From Thamnidium elegans (taxonomy: Eukaryota; Mucoromycota; Mucoromycetes; Mucorales; Mucoraceae), in NCBI GenBank assembly GCA_025201345.1, contig JAIXMG010000022.1, positions 248,001 to 312,000 of the forward strand: a DNA stretch of 64,000 bases, written 5' to 3'. Position 1 is the stretch's first letter. Every line of letters begins with the position of its first letter. A model generated the notes under the pieces. It was not told where the DNA came from and made no database searches. It saw only the letters and a list, made by a program, of their open reading frames with translations. The position numbers and the translations under genes are program-made. Below are positions 1 through 10,372 of this stretch, piece after piece.

Positions 1-971
1 GTTACCCGACATGGACGACGAGCCCGAAAAGAAATCCAAATCAGAAGAGGATATTGAAGATATGGGCGATTATGAGCGTGAGGTAAAGGAAGCCGCTGAA
101 AAGGAAACTAAAGAACGCGCTGCTCGTCGTACAATGGCAGTTCAGCTTGGGTTACCTAGACCTGCTTCCGTCCCTGATTTCACTCTGGATAACGACGCAG
201 ATGAGATTGAAAAGATGATCCATCAGGAACTTATGCTCTTGTTGAAACACGATGCTATCAAGTATCCTGTCGCCGGCAGTAAAATCGCTCCTGGAGCTAC
301 CCAGCTGGATTCTAGTTTGGCTCAGCTTGAAGATGAATTCGATTCGGTTACTTTACAAGACGCTCGTAAAGAACTGGATAATGAAATCTCGCAAACATTA
401 GGTCTTGAAGGCACAAAGGATATTAAGAAGGCTGTTTGGGAACATGTCTCTTGTCAACCCGACTTTGAGGACAAGTGGGATCAAGAACATCAAGATTTAT
501 TATTCTCTGCAAAGTTTAACAGGTTTATGACATTAAATGAAATGGATGATGAAAAAGATATTGTTCAAGGTTTAGGCAAGATTGTAGAAGTAAGTTTTTT
601 TTTTTTTATAAAGCAACCCCCTCCCTTTATTCATACTTTTTTTTTCTAAAAAAAATTAGTCAAATCGTCAAACTATGATTCGAGATGCTACTCGTGCAGG
701 AAAATTGGAAAACAAGTTGGATGTTCGATTAGGAGGTTATATGTCAAGATCTAAAGCATTATCACAACAAATCATTGACGCCTTTGAGGAATTTGAAGCT
801 GCTCAAGTTGAATACCATAGTTTTGTCAACTTACAAATCGCTGAAAAGTCGGCTATCCCTAGACGTATTGAGTCCTTGGAAGATGAAGTATACAAATTGG
901 CTACAAGAGAAAGAGATTTGCAACAGAAATATAAAGATTTGAGTGATGAAAAGATGGCTCTTTGTACATAA
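1..971 (+). CDS. CDC5: CDC5/CEF1 spliceosome protein, C-terminal part (5' end outside window)
   Basis: Exons 1-589 and 660-971; the frame is open from base 2. The intron (GTAAGT..TTAG) joins in phase 0. It encodes the C-terminal region of CDC5/CDC5L, a scaffold of the Prp19 (NineTeen) complex used in spliceosome activation. Recognised from the segment ARRTMAVQLGLPRP, the pair HDAIKYP, and in exon 2 the block KLENKLDVRLGGYMSR and the tail SAIPRRIESLEDEV. These match the conserved C-terminal coiled region of the family. The Myb repeats at the N-terminus must lie upstream of the window. The acidic/basic KxxEEDIEDM stretch is probably the linker before the C-terminal domain. Identity is firm; only the start is missing. 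Confidence 0.93.
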
Positions 972-1041
972 AAAAAAAAATTGTTACGTGTTAACAACAC
1001 TTTCTTTTTTTTTTAAAAAAAGAAAAAAAGAAACTTGTATT

Positions 1042-1050
1042 TGACAGGTC
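1042..1050 (+). promoter_or_regulatory. TGACAGGTC motif upstream of the zinc-knuckle gene
   Basis: Nine-base site about 60 bp before the TATA element of the small gene at 1196. It recurs in several intergenic places (2033, 4584, 4673, 25702, 25792, 30869 reversed). The core TGACAG is the type bound by TALE homeodomain proteins; assigning it to such a factor is inference. Confidence 0.35.
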
Positions 1051-1110
1051 TCTTTTTTTTTCTTTTTTTTTTTATATAAACTTAAAAAAAAAAATTGTCT
1101 CACATTTTTT

Positions 1111-1120
1111 ATATATAAAA
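1111..1120 (+). promoter_or_regulatory. TATA-like element of the zinc-knuckle gene
   Basis: ATATATAAAA followed by AGG lies about 76 bp before the ATG at 1196, with a pyrimidine-rich stretch between. This arrangement supports transcription of the very small ORF downstream. Confidence 0.5.
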
Positions 1121-1195
1121 AGGATACTTTTTATTTTGTCTTTCTTTTTTTTTTTTTTTTTCATCGTCTCTTCTTTATTTTAATCAATTATCGTT

Positions 1196-1348
1196 ATGAA
1201 TCAACCTGTAAATTCTCATAGTCAACAATGTTGTGAATGTGGTAGTTTTTCTCACAAGACTCGGTAAATTTTGAGTATAAACTGTATCTATATTTTACGT
1301 AATCTAATCGGCTTTTCTTGTAGTGATTGTCCAAAGATTGACAAATAA
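1196..1348 (+). CDS. 30-residue single CCHC zinc-knuckle protein
   Basis: Exons 1196-1263 and 1324-1348, with a GTAAAT..TGTAG intron. The spliced product is 30 residues and is almost entirely one zinc knuckle: CCECGSFSHKTRDC, spacing C-x2-C-x4-H-x4-C, followed by PKIDK. The intron falls inside the knuckle, between the His and the last Cys. If retained, the reading frame stops at once, so a functional knuckle requires splicing. A TATA-like element and a T-rich leader precede the ATG. CCHC knuckles generally bind single-stranded nucleic acid, usually RNA. I do not recognise a named family for a protein this small. Perfect ligand spacing restored exactly by splicing is the main evidence that it is a gene. 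Confidence 0.68.
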
Positions 1349-2362
1349 TTTATTGTACGCTTTATTTTTAAAAAAATAAAAATCAAACTTTTTTTTTTAT
1401 TCGTGTGTACATGTTATTTTTTCAATGTTATTTTTCTTTGTAAGGATTTTGAAAGAACCCTTTATTGTGCCACGTCTCTCTCATGCAGAAAGCTTTTATT
1501 TATTTTTTTTGTAGTCAGAAGTGATTGTTTAAATATAATGGACTGGGTACCTTTTTTTTTAATCAGAATATTTAATTAAATATTGTGCAATTGTGTGATA
1601 TGTATACCTAAAGAGGTATATTCCTTAAAGACCATTTATGTCATCAACCTAAACTAAAAAAAGAAAAAAAAATTGATAGGTAGTCTCGATGATCTTTAAC
1701 TGACGTTACTTTTTCGGGTCTGAGTTTTAGGTTACCATTGAGTTATAAACATCTCCCTTTTACAGCAAGATCCTTTACAGAGTGAAAGAAAAGATTACTT
1801 GAAGAAACTAATAGGAAACTTCATCACTACGTATACCAAGGATTATATACGGATCATGCAACCCCCTGTCAAAAACCGAATCCAACTTTTAAAAAAATAA
1901 TAGTGTTGATAGTTTACTACAACAACGACAAAAACCATTAATCAAGCGCAGTATTGTTTTAAGAAAAAATCGTACAATTGTAACCATACGGAGTATACAT
2001 AAATTCACATGAGTTTTATATTAACTAGTTTTTGACAGGTTAAATATTCTACATGTGTATTAGATGTTTTTAACGCGGCAACAACAAAAAAATATCAGTT
2101 ACCATACATACATTGATTACTGGGGGAAAAAAAAGAATAAAGAAATAACTTTCGAGGGTTCATTGAAATGAGTACATAAAGTAATACGGAAGGACTAATC
2201 CTCAGGCTGCTTCAATATATATGCTTTTGAATTATTTACGTAGTAACAATAAGTTTATTTTATTTTTATTTTTAAAATAAATTTCTTCAAATTATAAACC
2301 CTCACCTAAAAAAAAGTTATGGCTTTTTTTTTTTTTATAACGCTGTTAGCATCTCATAATAA
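1349..2362. other. Intergenic spacer, zinc-knuckle gene to C2H2 gene
   Basis: AT-rich with many T and A runs. I see no convincing ORF or RNA gene. It contains one TGACAGGTT site (2033-2041) and a CCTGTCA at 1866. Since the flanking genes converge here, it should hold both 3' ends. Confidence 0.6.
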
Positions 2363-4441
2363 TTATTCTGTCAGCGCCGATCGAATGTTTAACGTTTCCT
2401 TTGTATCTTCTTGCTTAACCTCTTGCTCTTTGTTTATATTATGAATTGTAGCCAAATGCCTCCTATAATAATGTCCACTTGAGTAAGCTCTGTTGCATGA
2501 CGCGCAATAATTATTTTTATCATCAATGTCGGGAATTATATCACGATTGATCCGCAATATGTTATGCCTCTGTCTAGGTAGTGCCATGCCATGAACCCTT
2601 AGCAAATGTGCTTTATATGAAGCTCTACTTTTGTAAACTTTGTCACAGAATGTGCAATGACTGGCTATTATGCTAATAGCTGGTATTTCCTTACGATTAA
2701 CTTGTAATGATGATTTTCCAGCTGTGATTTTTATATTGTGAATTGTAGCCAAATGCCTCCTATAATAATGTCCACTTGAGTAAGCTCTGTTGCATGACGC
2801 GCAATAATTATTTTTATCATCAATATCGGGAATTATATCACGATTGATCCGCAATATGTTATGCCTCTGTCTAGGTAGCGCCATGCCATGAACCTTTAAC
2901 AAATGTGCTTTACATGTAGCTCTACTTGTGTAAACTTTGTCACAGAGTGTGCAATTATTGGCTATTATGCTAATAGCTGGTATTTCCTTAATGCTAATAG
3001 CTGGTATTTCCTTACGATTAACTTGTAATGACGATTTTTCAGCTGTGGTTTTTGTATTGTGATATTTAGACATATGAGTTCGATAGTAACATGTTTTATA
3101 TACTCTTTCACAGGTATTGCAATATTTGGTTGAACGGTCCACAGCAGGTGCTTTATTTTTATTTGTAACCAATCTCCCGGATATACGCAAATTATGAACA
3201 TTGCGCAGATGGCCTCGGAACGCGGAGTTTTTAGGGTATGTCTTATCGCATAAATTACAATGATTATTTGGATGGGCAACATCTGGATCATCAATACTTG
3301 GCAAATATTTAGGTGCTTGGTCACCATGAATTTTATTCATATGCGCTATATAAAAACGTTTCAACAGAAATGTTTTTTGGCAATCGGCACAATATCTCCC
3401 AAATCTTCGGTCATTATTACTAGGGCTCTCACAATCGATTCCTTGGTACAGTTCTGGCATGTCGTCAAGATGAAAGAGACCCAAATGGCATAAATATGTT
3501 TTTCTTTCGCAGAAGGTTTTATCGCATAGATCACAATATTTATCTTGTTCATTAACTTTTGGCGCCGCAACAGAAGTAAGTTGTGTCGTATGATGTATAT
3601 TTTGTAAATGAGTAATAAAAGCCGGTCTTTTTGTATATCTTAAATCGCACATCCTACAGTATAGATTGTCCTGATCAAAATCACTTGGCTCTGAAGAAAC
3701 GTCCAATAAACTTATTCTGTGTTTCAAAACTAAATGTCGTACATAAACTTTCTTCGCCTTGTATTTTTTGTCACAGATATCGCAATACAGATTTAAAATA
3801 TCCACTGTTGGCTTTATACTTTCCGGTATGTCTGGTTTTGACTGTTTTCTAAGCGCTATATTGTGTGCTCGAGTCAAATGTCCAATGTAACTAACACGCG
3901 TCTCAAATTTAAAATTACATGACCGACAGAAATAGTTTGGATCTTTGACATCAGGTGTTATTGACGCGTTTGGGATTGGTTTGGTAAATGGGATATGAAT
4001 ATTATTCAGTCTGGCCATATGTTTGCGATAATATAAAGATGTTTTAAATTGCTTATTGCAAATATTACAGCGAAACGTTTTGAGGTCAATAATTGGCGTC
4101 TCTTTCGTTTTATGCACGTGAAATTCGTGGTCAGTGTAAAACATTTTGCTCGTAAAACTGATGTCACATATACTACAGTATATGCTTTTCCTTTCTGATA
4201 AAATTTTAGTTAGTATCTGGTTATCCCCTTTCTCTTTTTTTTTTTTCAACTTACCTCTTTCGCGCTTGATTATTTTTCTGTGAGCCAATTTGGTTTTTAC
4301 AGGGGAATACAATGCCCTATTCAATTCTTCTTTGTTGTCTTCGGTTTCTTGTTTAATATGACATCTCGTTCCCCGCCTGCTTATTTTCAATTCTTGAGTA
4401 GACGAGTTAATTTTAACGCCTTCTTCTACGTTTTGTTGCAT
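2363..4441 (-). CDS. C2H2 zinc-finger protein with about 13 fingers
   Basis: Single-exon 692-residue ORF from the ATG at 4441. After a basic N-terminal region (residues 1-85, including a KKKKEK cluster), about 13 evenly spaced C2H2 fingers follow of the form YCxxC..Y..HL..(I/V)H, for example YCDICDKKYKAKKVYVRHL and YCASCNRAYSSGHYYRRHL. Linkers between fingers are long, about 25-30 residues, unlike the 7-residue TGEKP linkers of classical DNA-binding arrays. Finger pairs 10-11 and 12-13 are a nearly exact tandem duplication at the DNA level (period 297 bp). A KEIPAISI octapeptide is also directly duplicated before finger 10. The likely role is nucleic-acid or protein binding in the nucleus; I cannot name an orthologue. 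A decayed relative lies upstream at 4850-5285. Two TGACAGGT sites lie 140-240 bp before the start codon. Confidence 0.85.
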   Translation of the reverse strand: MQQNVEEGVKINSSTQELKISRRGTRCHIKQETEDNKEELNRALYSPVKTKLAHRKIIKRERGKLKKKKEKGDNQILTKILSERKSIYCSICDISFTSKMFYTDHEFHVHKTKETPIIDLKTFRCNICNKQFKTSLYYRKHMARLNNIHIPFTKPIPNASITPDVKDPNYFCRSCNFKFETRVSYIGHLTRAHNIALRKQSKPDIPESIKPTVDILNLYCDICDKKYKAKKVYVRHLVLKHRISLLDVSSEPSDFDQDNLYCRMCDLRYTKRPAFITHLQNIHHTTQLTSVAAPKVNEQDKYCDLCDKTFCERKTYLCHLGLFHLDDMPELYQGIDCESPSNNDRRFGRYCADCQKTFLLKRFYIAHMNKIHGDQAPKYLPSIDDPDVAHPNNHCNLCDKTYPKNSAFRGHLRNVHNLRISGRLVTNKNKAPAVDRSTKYCNTCERVYKTCYYRTHMSKYHNTKTTAEKSSLQVNRKEIPAISIKEIPAISIIANNCTLCDKVYTSRATCKAHLLKVHGMALPRQRHNILRINRDIIPDIDDKNNYCASCNRAYSSGHYYRRHLATIHNIKITAGKSSLQVNRKEIPAISIIASHCTFCDKVYKSRASYKAHLLRVHGMALPRQRHNILRINRDIIPDIDDKNNYCASCNRAYSSGHYYRRHLATIHNINKEQEVKQEDTKETLNIRSALTE
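2443..3040 (-). repeat. 297-bp tandem duplication inside the C2H2 gene
   Basis: The block starting at 2443 repeats at 2740 with only scattered substitutions and no frame change, adding one 99-residue unit (two fingers). At 2967-3010 a 24-bp unit encoding KEIPAISI is also repeated directly. Confidence 0.85.
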
Positions 4442-4583
4442 GTTATTTGATGAAGAAAAGGAGTTTTTTTTTTTTTTTTTTTCGTGTCAAAAAGTCTTTT
4501 TTTTGTTACACTAGATCCGGTCACATATGAAACATATTAAGGGGAGGAAAGAGTAAGAACATACGAGCACAAACCTTACTTTT

Positions 4584-4690
4584 TGACAGGTACTAAAACT
4601 GTGCAATATATCCCAACTTTTAATCAAAAGGATGACCGCTATTTTTTATAACTATTTGGCCTCTCTAGAAAATGACAGGTCATCCTTTTG
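4584..4690. promoter_or_regulatory. Two TGACAGGT sites and a 13-bp inverted repeat
   Basis: TGACAGGTA at 4584 and TGACAGGTC at 4673 lie 89 bp apart. CAAAAGGATGACC (4625-4637) is exactly inverted at 4678-4690, so the second arm overlaps the second motif. The element is 140-250 bp upstream of the C2H2 start codon. A regulatory role is inferred from position and repetition. Confidence 0.4.
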
Positions 4691-4849
4691 GCTGAAAGTT
4701 TAGCTATGGTTCGTTTTTTTTTTTTAGAAAAAAATTGTGAACTGACATGACTTTGGTTTAATAGGACCTGTTAGATACTGGATGGTATTAGCTCCCGAGT
4801 CAACATTATGGTTGAAGGGCAAAAGGCAGAATTACATAGTTCAATATCT

Positions 4850-5285
4850 GTAAGTTTATTTAGGAATCATATCGCGGACCTTTTGTAACTCGGTCTAGGT
4901 AGTGTGAAACCGTGAATACGAAGTAAACGAGCTTCGAATGATGTTCTATTTTTTTAATACTTTGTCATAGGCTGTACAGTAGCTACTTATTTCGCTAATA
5001 ATAGGTGTTTTACCTCGATTAACACGACACGACAATCCTCCAACTTCAAACGAATTGATATCGTGGTATCTAGTCATATGGTGTTGACACCCATACGACG
5101 TTGTGTATTTTCTATCACAGACATTACAGTGATTATTCAAAAGTTCTACAGCAAGCTTTATATCGCTAGTTATAATACGTGCATCGGGAAAAGCAGGCAC
5201 AATCAAATTATGAAAACTAACCAGATGCTGTCTATATGATTTTTTTATGCTATATGTTTTATCGCATAAATTTCAATGATTTACA
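4850..5285 (-). pseudogene. Decayed paralog of the C2H2 zinc-finger gene
   Basis: Minus-strand translation matches the intact neighbour in order: a finger with its first Cys replaced by a stop (LCDKTYSIKKSYRQHL), an intact finger HCNVCDRKYTTSYGCQHHM, a linker related to SSLQVNRKEIPAIS, then a finger whose second Cys is Tyr (YCTAYDKV). After an A-run frameshift near 4950 comes RTSFEARLLRIHG, matching RASYKAHLLRVHG. Stop, frameshift and ligand losses mark it as a relic of a tandem duplication. Confidence 0.75.
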
Positions 5286-5425
5286 TTGTTCAAGGCTAAG
5301 TTTATTTCTTCGCCGTAACTCAGTTAGTTTATTTTTGCGTCGATCATTTGTATCTTTGTGTTTTCCATAGGGATGAATATTGGCCAAAGTGGTGCAAACA
5401 CATTTCTCTTGGCCCATCCATTCAG

Positions 5426-5456
<31 letters not shown>

Positions 5457-5470
5457 TAGTTAGAAACATA
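5286..5470. other. Spacer with a 28-nt T run
   Basis: Holds T28 at 5426-5453, one of the longest homopolymers in the window. No coding signal. Confidence 0.5.
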
Positions 5471-6226
5471 TGATGGAACGCAAATTAGTTTGCTTCCTCA
5501 AAAAAAGGGTATTTCTAGCGGAAGAAGCAGAAGGTTCGAATGCACAAACTGCAGCAAAAATATTAAAAACATCCAATGTCTCCAATGAAGATAAACTGCT
5601 TAATTTTAACCTATCTATGAGAGAACACTCACAGAAAAACATTTAAAAGTTTTTGAAAAATGAAAACAAACTAAATGAATTTAGAATAAAATTACTATCA
5701 TCTACAAGAAAATCTATCGGTATCATTACAAAGACGGAGGATGAGTCTGGATGCAAGCCCAACGAAATAAAAGCATACTTAAAAAACCATGGTACCAAGA
5801 CGAATCATACTTTAAGGCGAGAATATGTTCAGGAACATTTTCGATGAGATACTTCAGCGACTATGTGCCCCCGCTCCATAGCAATCTGTAGCTTCTACAG
5901 CTGCATCTTCTCAAAGACCAGTCAGAGACGAAGCCTGACCAAGTACTTTTCTTCTCGCTTTGCCTACTGAAAATGTTCAACCACACAAAATCTTGAATAT
6001 CATATTTGTACTGTAGCTTTAAATAGTATCATTAGACAAGATTTTCCCCAATATGATAAATATACCTTCATCCAAAAGATTAATCAGGCAATATCCAATG
6101 TATCGAACTTTACAAGCGACTTTCAATTTTTGATTACGAAATACCCTAATCAAAAATGGCAAGACAAAATTAGAGAATGCCACGAAAAGATTAGCTTATA
6201 TAAAGAGAATATTGAAGCCACGTAAA
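5471..6226 (+). pseudogene. Chain of broken ORFs, unrecognised protein
   Basis: Plus-strand translation gives protein-like pieces separated by stops: 5471-5647 (begins MERKLVCFLKKRVF), 5653-5847 (contains KPNEIKAYLKNHGTKTNHT), a piece with two internal stops at 5848-5990, and 5998-6226 (contains IRQDFPQYDKYTFIQK and ends ENIEAT). The pieces run in one direction and look like one decayed gene of roughly 250 codons. A helix-turn-helix-like stretch (SNAQTAAKILKTSN) suggests a DNA-binding or transposon-derived origin, but I do not recognise the family. Confidence 0.35.
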
Positions 6227-6755
6227 AAGAAATGTAATCTAATGTAACAACAATAGTATATGCTAAATATCCATATTTACTGTAGTGTTATATACAGACC
6301 TTGTTTTCTTTAAAAAAGCGAATTGAAGTACATATTGGAACAGGCATCACTTTCGTATATATTTGTTTATCTTGGCGAAGCAAAAAACTTTTAAACAGTC
6401 TATTGGCAGTTTTTAAGCGTTTTCGGTACATGCGACCTCCAATTTCAGAATTATTACTGTATGAAAACACTTTTATAGCATGCTGTTTTACTTATAATAT
6501 GTATAGATAGTTACAATAATGTATCTTATGGATAAATTAAAATATCAACTTTATTATACGTAACAAGTGACACTTTTGTTTATTTCTTTTTGATCAAAAC
6601 AAAAAAAGTTTAAAGTTTACATTGCCAGTTTTAAAACAAATATTTTGCATTTCATATCCCGTCGATATTTGATGTAACATATATGGATCTAGTTTATGGG
6701 GTCTCCCTTTTTCTTCGTTTTATTCCTTTTCTTTTTCTTTAACAAAAATATTAGT

Positions 6756-9700
6756 ATGGACAAGGTATATGATCTTCTCCAACATACGCACGTTGTTATT
6801 TTTCGTAAGTGACACTCTTACTGCGAAATAATCCCATCTTTTGTTTTTTTTTAAAAGAAAAACTTTATCACCATATAGATCTTGGAATGAATAAGACTCA
6901 TTTAGGCTATTGTTCCACTTCAACAAGAGATGTCCAATCCAGTATTTTACGTATAATGTAAGTATAGAGTACTAAAAAAATATACGATGAATTTGAACTA
7001 TTTGTAAAAATGTAGAGAAGCTAGTTATATCACTTATGATAAAAATAAATCGAATGCTCTAAGTTGGGGATACGACAGTGTTGACGATAACGAAGAAGAT
7101 ACAGTACAAATTGATGTGTCCAGAGAGAAATTATATCAGCTTTTTGAGAAGGGCAAAAATAGCTGGGATCAAGATGACATATTTACGTTAACAGCTGTAT
7201 CAGACTTTATTCGCTTATTTGTAGAAAAACTAATTAAAGATTCAGAAGAAATTAAAGATAGTGGTGCACTCCACTACATATTAGTTGTACCGTCGGAGTG
7301 GGAAGAAGAAATAAGAGAAGTTCTGATTCGACCTATTTTTGTTCAAGCCAATTTAATATCAAAAGATGATCACCAAGACAGGCTTTTATTTTGCTCCGAT
7401 ATAGAATCTCTCTGTTACTTCTTAAGTAATCCTGAAAATGGTTATTTTACTAAAATGACACGTAATACGATTTTGGGCAGAATTGTTGCTGTGGAGGAGA
7501 ATCAAGTGTCGATCAAATTGGATTTAATCTTAATTGGAAATCCTCTATTTGATTTTTCCGGTTCTGTAACGCGTCCGAAAATCATGAATTCAAATGCAGT
7601 GTCTCTTACTTCCGACGATGTTAAAAATGGTATTAGAGAGTTTATAAAGATCAAATTCTCTTTTGATGCTCAAGAAAGGACTATCCTAAAGATTATGAAA
7701 GAATTGGGCAATCGTACTTTTACGTATAATATGGTTAGTAATGTAACATGGGATTAATCAGACGATATCAACTAACGGGTTATTATATTAGCAAGACAAA
7801 GAGGAAGCTTCTTATTTAATGAAACCTTTCGTTACTGACAGAAACATATACAAACAAGATAAACACCAAAAAGAACTTATAAAATCCATTCGGCCTTTTG
7901 ATATATGCGCTGAAATCAGTAAACATTTGTCTAATAACTTGGAACAACTACTTCCAAACAACCTTGTAAAGGAATACTCTCTTTTAAAGTTTACTGATGA
8001 ATATACTTCCGAAATCGAATTAGATGAAGGTCTATTACAATGGTCAAGATTTATGTTTGAGTATAATCGAATATCTGTCAGTTCCAGCTATATCGTACCT
8101 AAAAGCCCTTCGAATAAATATATTGGCAATCAAGATATCATGTATGGGGCTTGTCGATACTCGATTAGCGCAATTCAGAACTCTAACATAAACAGTAAAC
8201 CACGTATACTATCAACAGAGGATTCGGCGATCTCCTCTTCAGTATTCCTAAACTCGAAACCTGATGCCATTATGAATATAGGTACACCATCATTATATGC
8301 TTTATCATATCAGTAGTAATGCTTTTTACAATTAGATATTCTGCTCGACTCTACCGTGTTATCGTTCTCACTTTTAGATGAAAATGGTTTAATAAAAGAA
8401 ATCTGGGATCACGACTACTTTGTACCTGACATAAGGTAAGATATGAATAAAACATTATGTAGATATTTATATTAATACAGCATTAGTTTGCGCTCTCTGG
8501 GGTCGTTCTTTACTTTTTCAGAAGTAATAACATTGAATGTCAAAAATTCGTAAGTTTATTCATATAGATATAATGTGTTTACTACTAATTAAAAAATCAA
8601 TGGCTTATTTAGATTTATCACGTTTGTTGAAGACTACTTAATAGATGAATCGAAAATCTCTTCTGGTGAATTAAATAAGGACATGCTGATTGAAATAGAA
8701 AATATACTAAACGTAGAGAGTCATAATAAAGATATCATGGTACCGATACAACAGCAAATATACATAAAAGCATTTATACTGATTTATATGACTTATATAA
8801 ATGTAATTGTATCAAGAAAGACTCCGAAAATTGCAGGAGGTAACGAAAATATAAAAACTGGATATGCTATTACTATTGAAAAGGCGCTTCTTCAGAGATT
8901 ACTTGTCACTGAGGACGAGTTAAGAGATATGATATATACAAGCAATCTGGTACAAGAAAATGACAGTTACAAAAAACTCAGAATTACTACACAAGGAGAA
9001 GGACTCTTACCTGTAATTCAACAGTCATTCAAACTACAATTTCCACTCAAGTCTTTCTTTGTGGTAGCTCAATTGCACGAAGACTATGTACAGCTAACGC
9101 TAAATCAAGTTGTAACTGAATCTGGTTCGGATCATGAAGTTCAGGAAACAATTGTTATCCAAGAGGAAATAATTCCTATTCCTAATATATATGACTCATT
9201 GTGCTTCAACATGTGGAGCAATATTACAGAAGATAGCAGCCTAATTCAACTATGTGACACACATAAAGGATATAACAACAACGAATTACTAGATATGTTC
9301 TCGTTAGAAAATCAAGCAGAATTTACTAATAATCTTAAGGAATACATATCTAAAGAGGTAAGTAATCTAAAATGGCGTCAATGATTATCATTCTTTTTAT
9401 CTAAAATTTCAATTTATACTTTTTATAGATCCTTAATAAGAATTTGACCACACAAAAAGCAGACAAAATCACTGTATATCTAAGCAATTCCTGTAACTGT
9501 AGGGTTTGTTTAACCGTAAATGATATTACAGAGATTTCTTTCCGACCAGTTCTACAGGATATCATCTCTCTTGTATTCACTTCCTTGATAAATAAGCAAC
9601 TCTTTGGAAACTATAGAAATATTCAATATGTGTTTCACCTGATATGCTTCAATTATAATCCACAGTTCCAACATATCCTTATGAGAATACTAGATGACGA

Positions 9701-10372
9701 AGTCGACTATTTTTTGTATGAGCAAAGAATTGACATGGCTTACTATACGATACCAAAATTATCAAATCGACTGATTCAGCCTATTCTTCAGCAAGAACCA
9801 TGCTCATATAAAGGATTTAAAGCGGGTGTTTTACGTCAAGTTTATAGTGAAAACTTCGGTTTCGGTTTTGAAAACTCTTCGGATGATCCTCCTGTTGTAC
9901 TTAAAAGCAACCGAGAGGATACGAACACCATTTTAATCGATGACAAAAAAGTATTTCCGTTGTTCAAGAAGGGAGACAAAATGAATGAAAGTCAATTAAA
10001 TCAAGTATTTTACCTGAATATGATTCAAAAAGAGGAATACGTTATTCCTTCTCTACGTATGTAAAAGTATAAAGAGTACTGCATTTTTGACTTACATAAA
10101 CTTTAAAAGATTTCTTTAAACTTAAGCCAGTTGCTAGTTTAAGGTCCGGTGAACCTATCGGTTTAGAGCACACAACTGAAAAATTCGGAAAGAGTTTATA
10201 TGTAAATAATATAAATACCTTCAAGACAAGTCAAGATGCACCTTATATGATCTCTATAGTTTACCACGCTTATTCGTCGTCCCTCTGTTTTGAATTTAAG
10301 GCAGTTGGAGACGAGATTGACGCAGTCCGTATAACAGTAATGGCGGAGCCCATGACATTATGTCGATTTTAA
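6756..10372 (+). CDS. Hsp70/actin-like ATPase family protein, copy 1
   Basis: Nine exons: 6756-6804, 6858-6957, 7016-7733, 7792-8281, 8336-8435, 8487-8549, 8613-9357, 9429-10056, 10110-10372; product 1,051 residues. Identity rests on the layout of Hsp70-superfamily proteins related to HSPA12: a DxG motif (HIDLG, residues 22-26) as phosphate-1 candidate, a WGY segment near 65, the strand-plus-helix LVVPSEWEEEIR near 140 followed by a DDHQDRLLFCSDIES block, and a later segment NIDILLDSTVLSFSLLDENG where phosphate-2 is expected. That second loop lacks the usual glycines, so ATP hydrolysis is doubtful. At over 1,000 residues it is longer than HSPA12 (about 675). Exon plan and lengths match two further copies in the window. 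Function unknown; a chaperone-like or regulatory ATP-binding role is inference. Confidence 0.72.

Noticed and set aside
3260..3570. ORFs on both strands inside the C2H2 gene
   Set aside because: Out-of-frame shadows of the finger array.
5426..5453. T28 run as the poly(A) tail of a retro-copied C2H2 pseudogene
   Set aside because: The run lies on the 5' side of the minus-strand pseudogene, not at its 3' end.
5531..5546. GGTTCGAATGC resembling a tRNA T-loop
   Set aside because: No matching acceptor stem, D-loop or anticodon arm around it; it lies in a protein-like frame. I saw no tRNA, rRNA, snRNA or CRISPR elsewhere.
7116..10064. Separate ORFs of 213, 165, 233 and 206 codons as independent genes
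   Set aside because: They join in frame through consistent GT-AG introns, and the same joins exist in the other two copies. They are exons of one gene.
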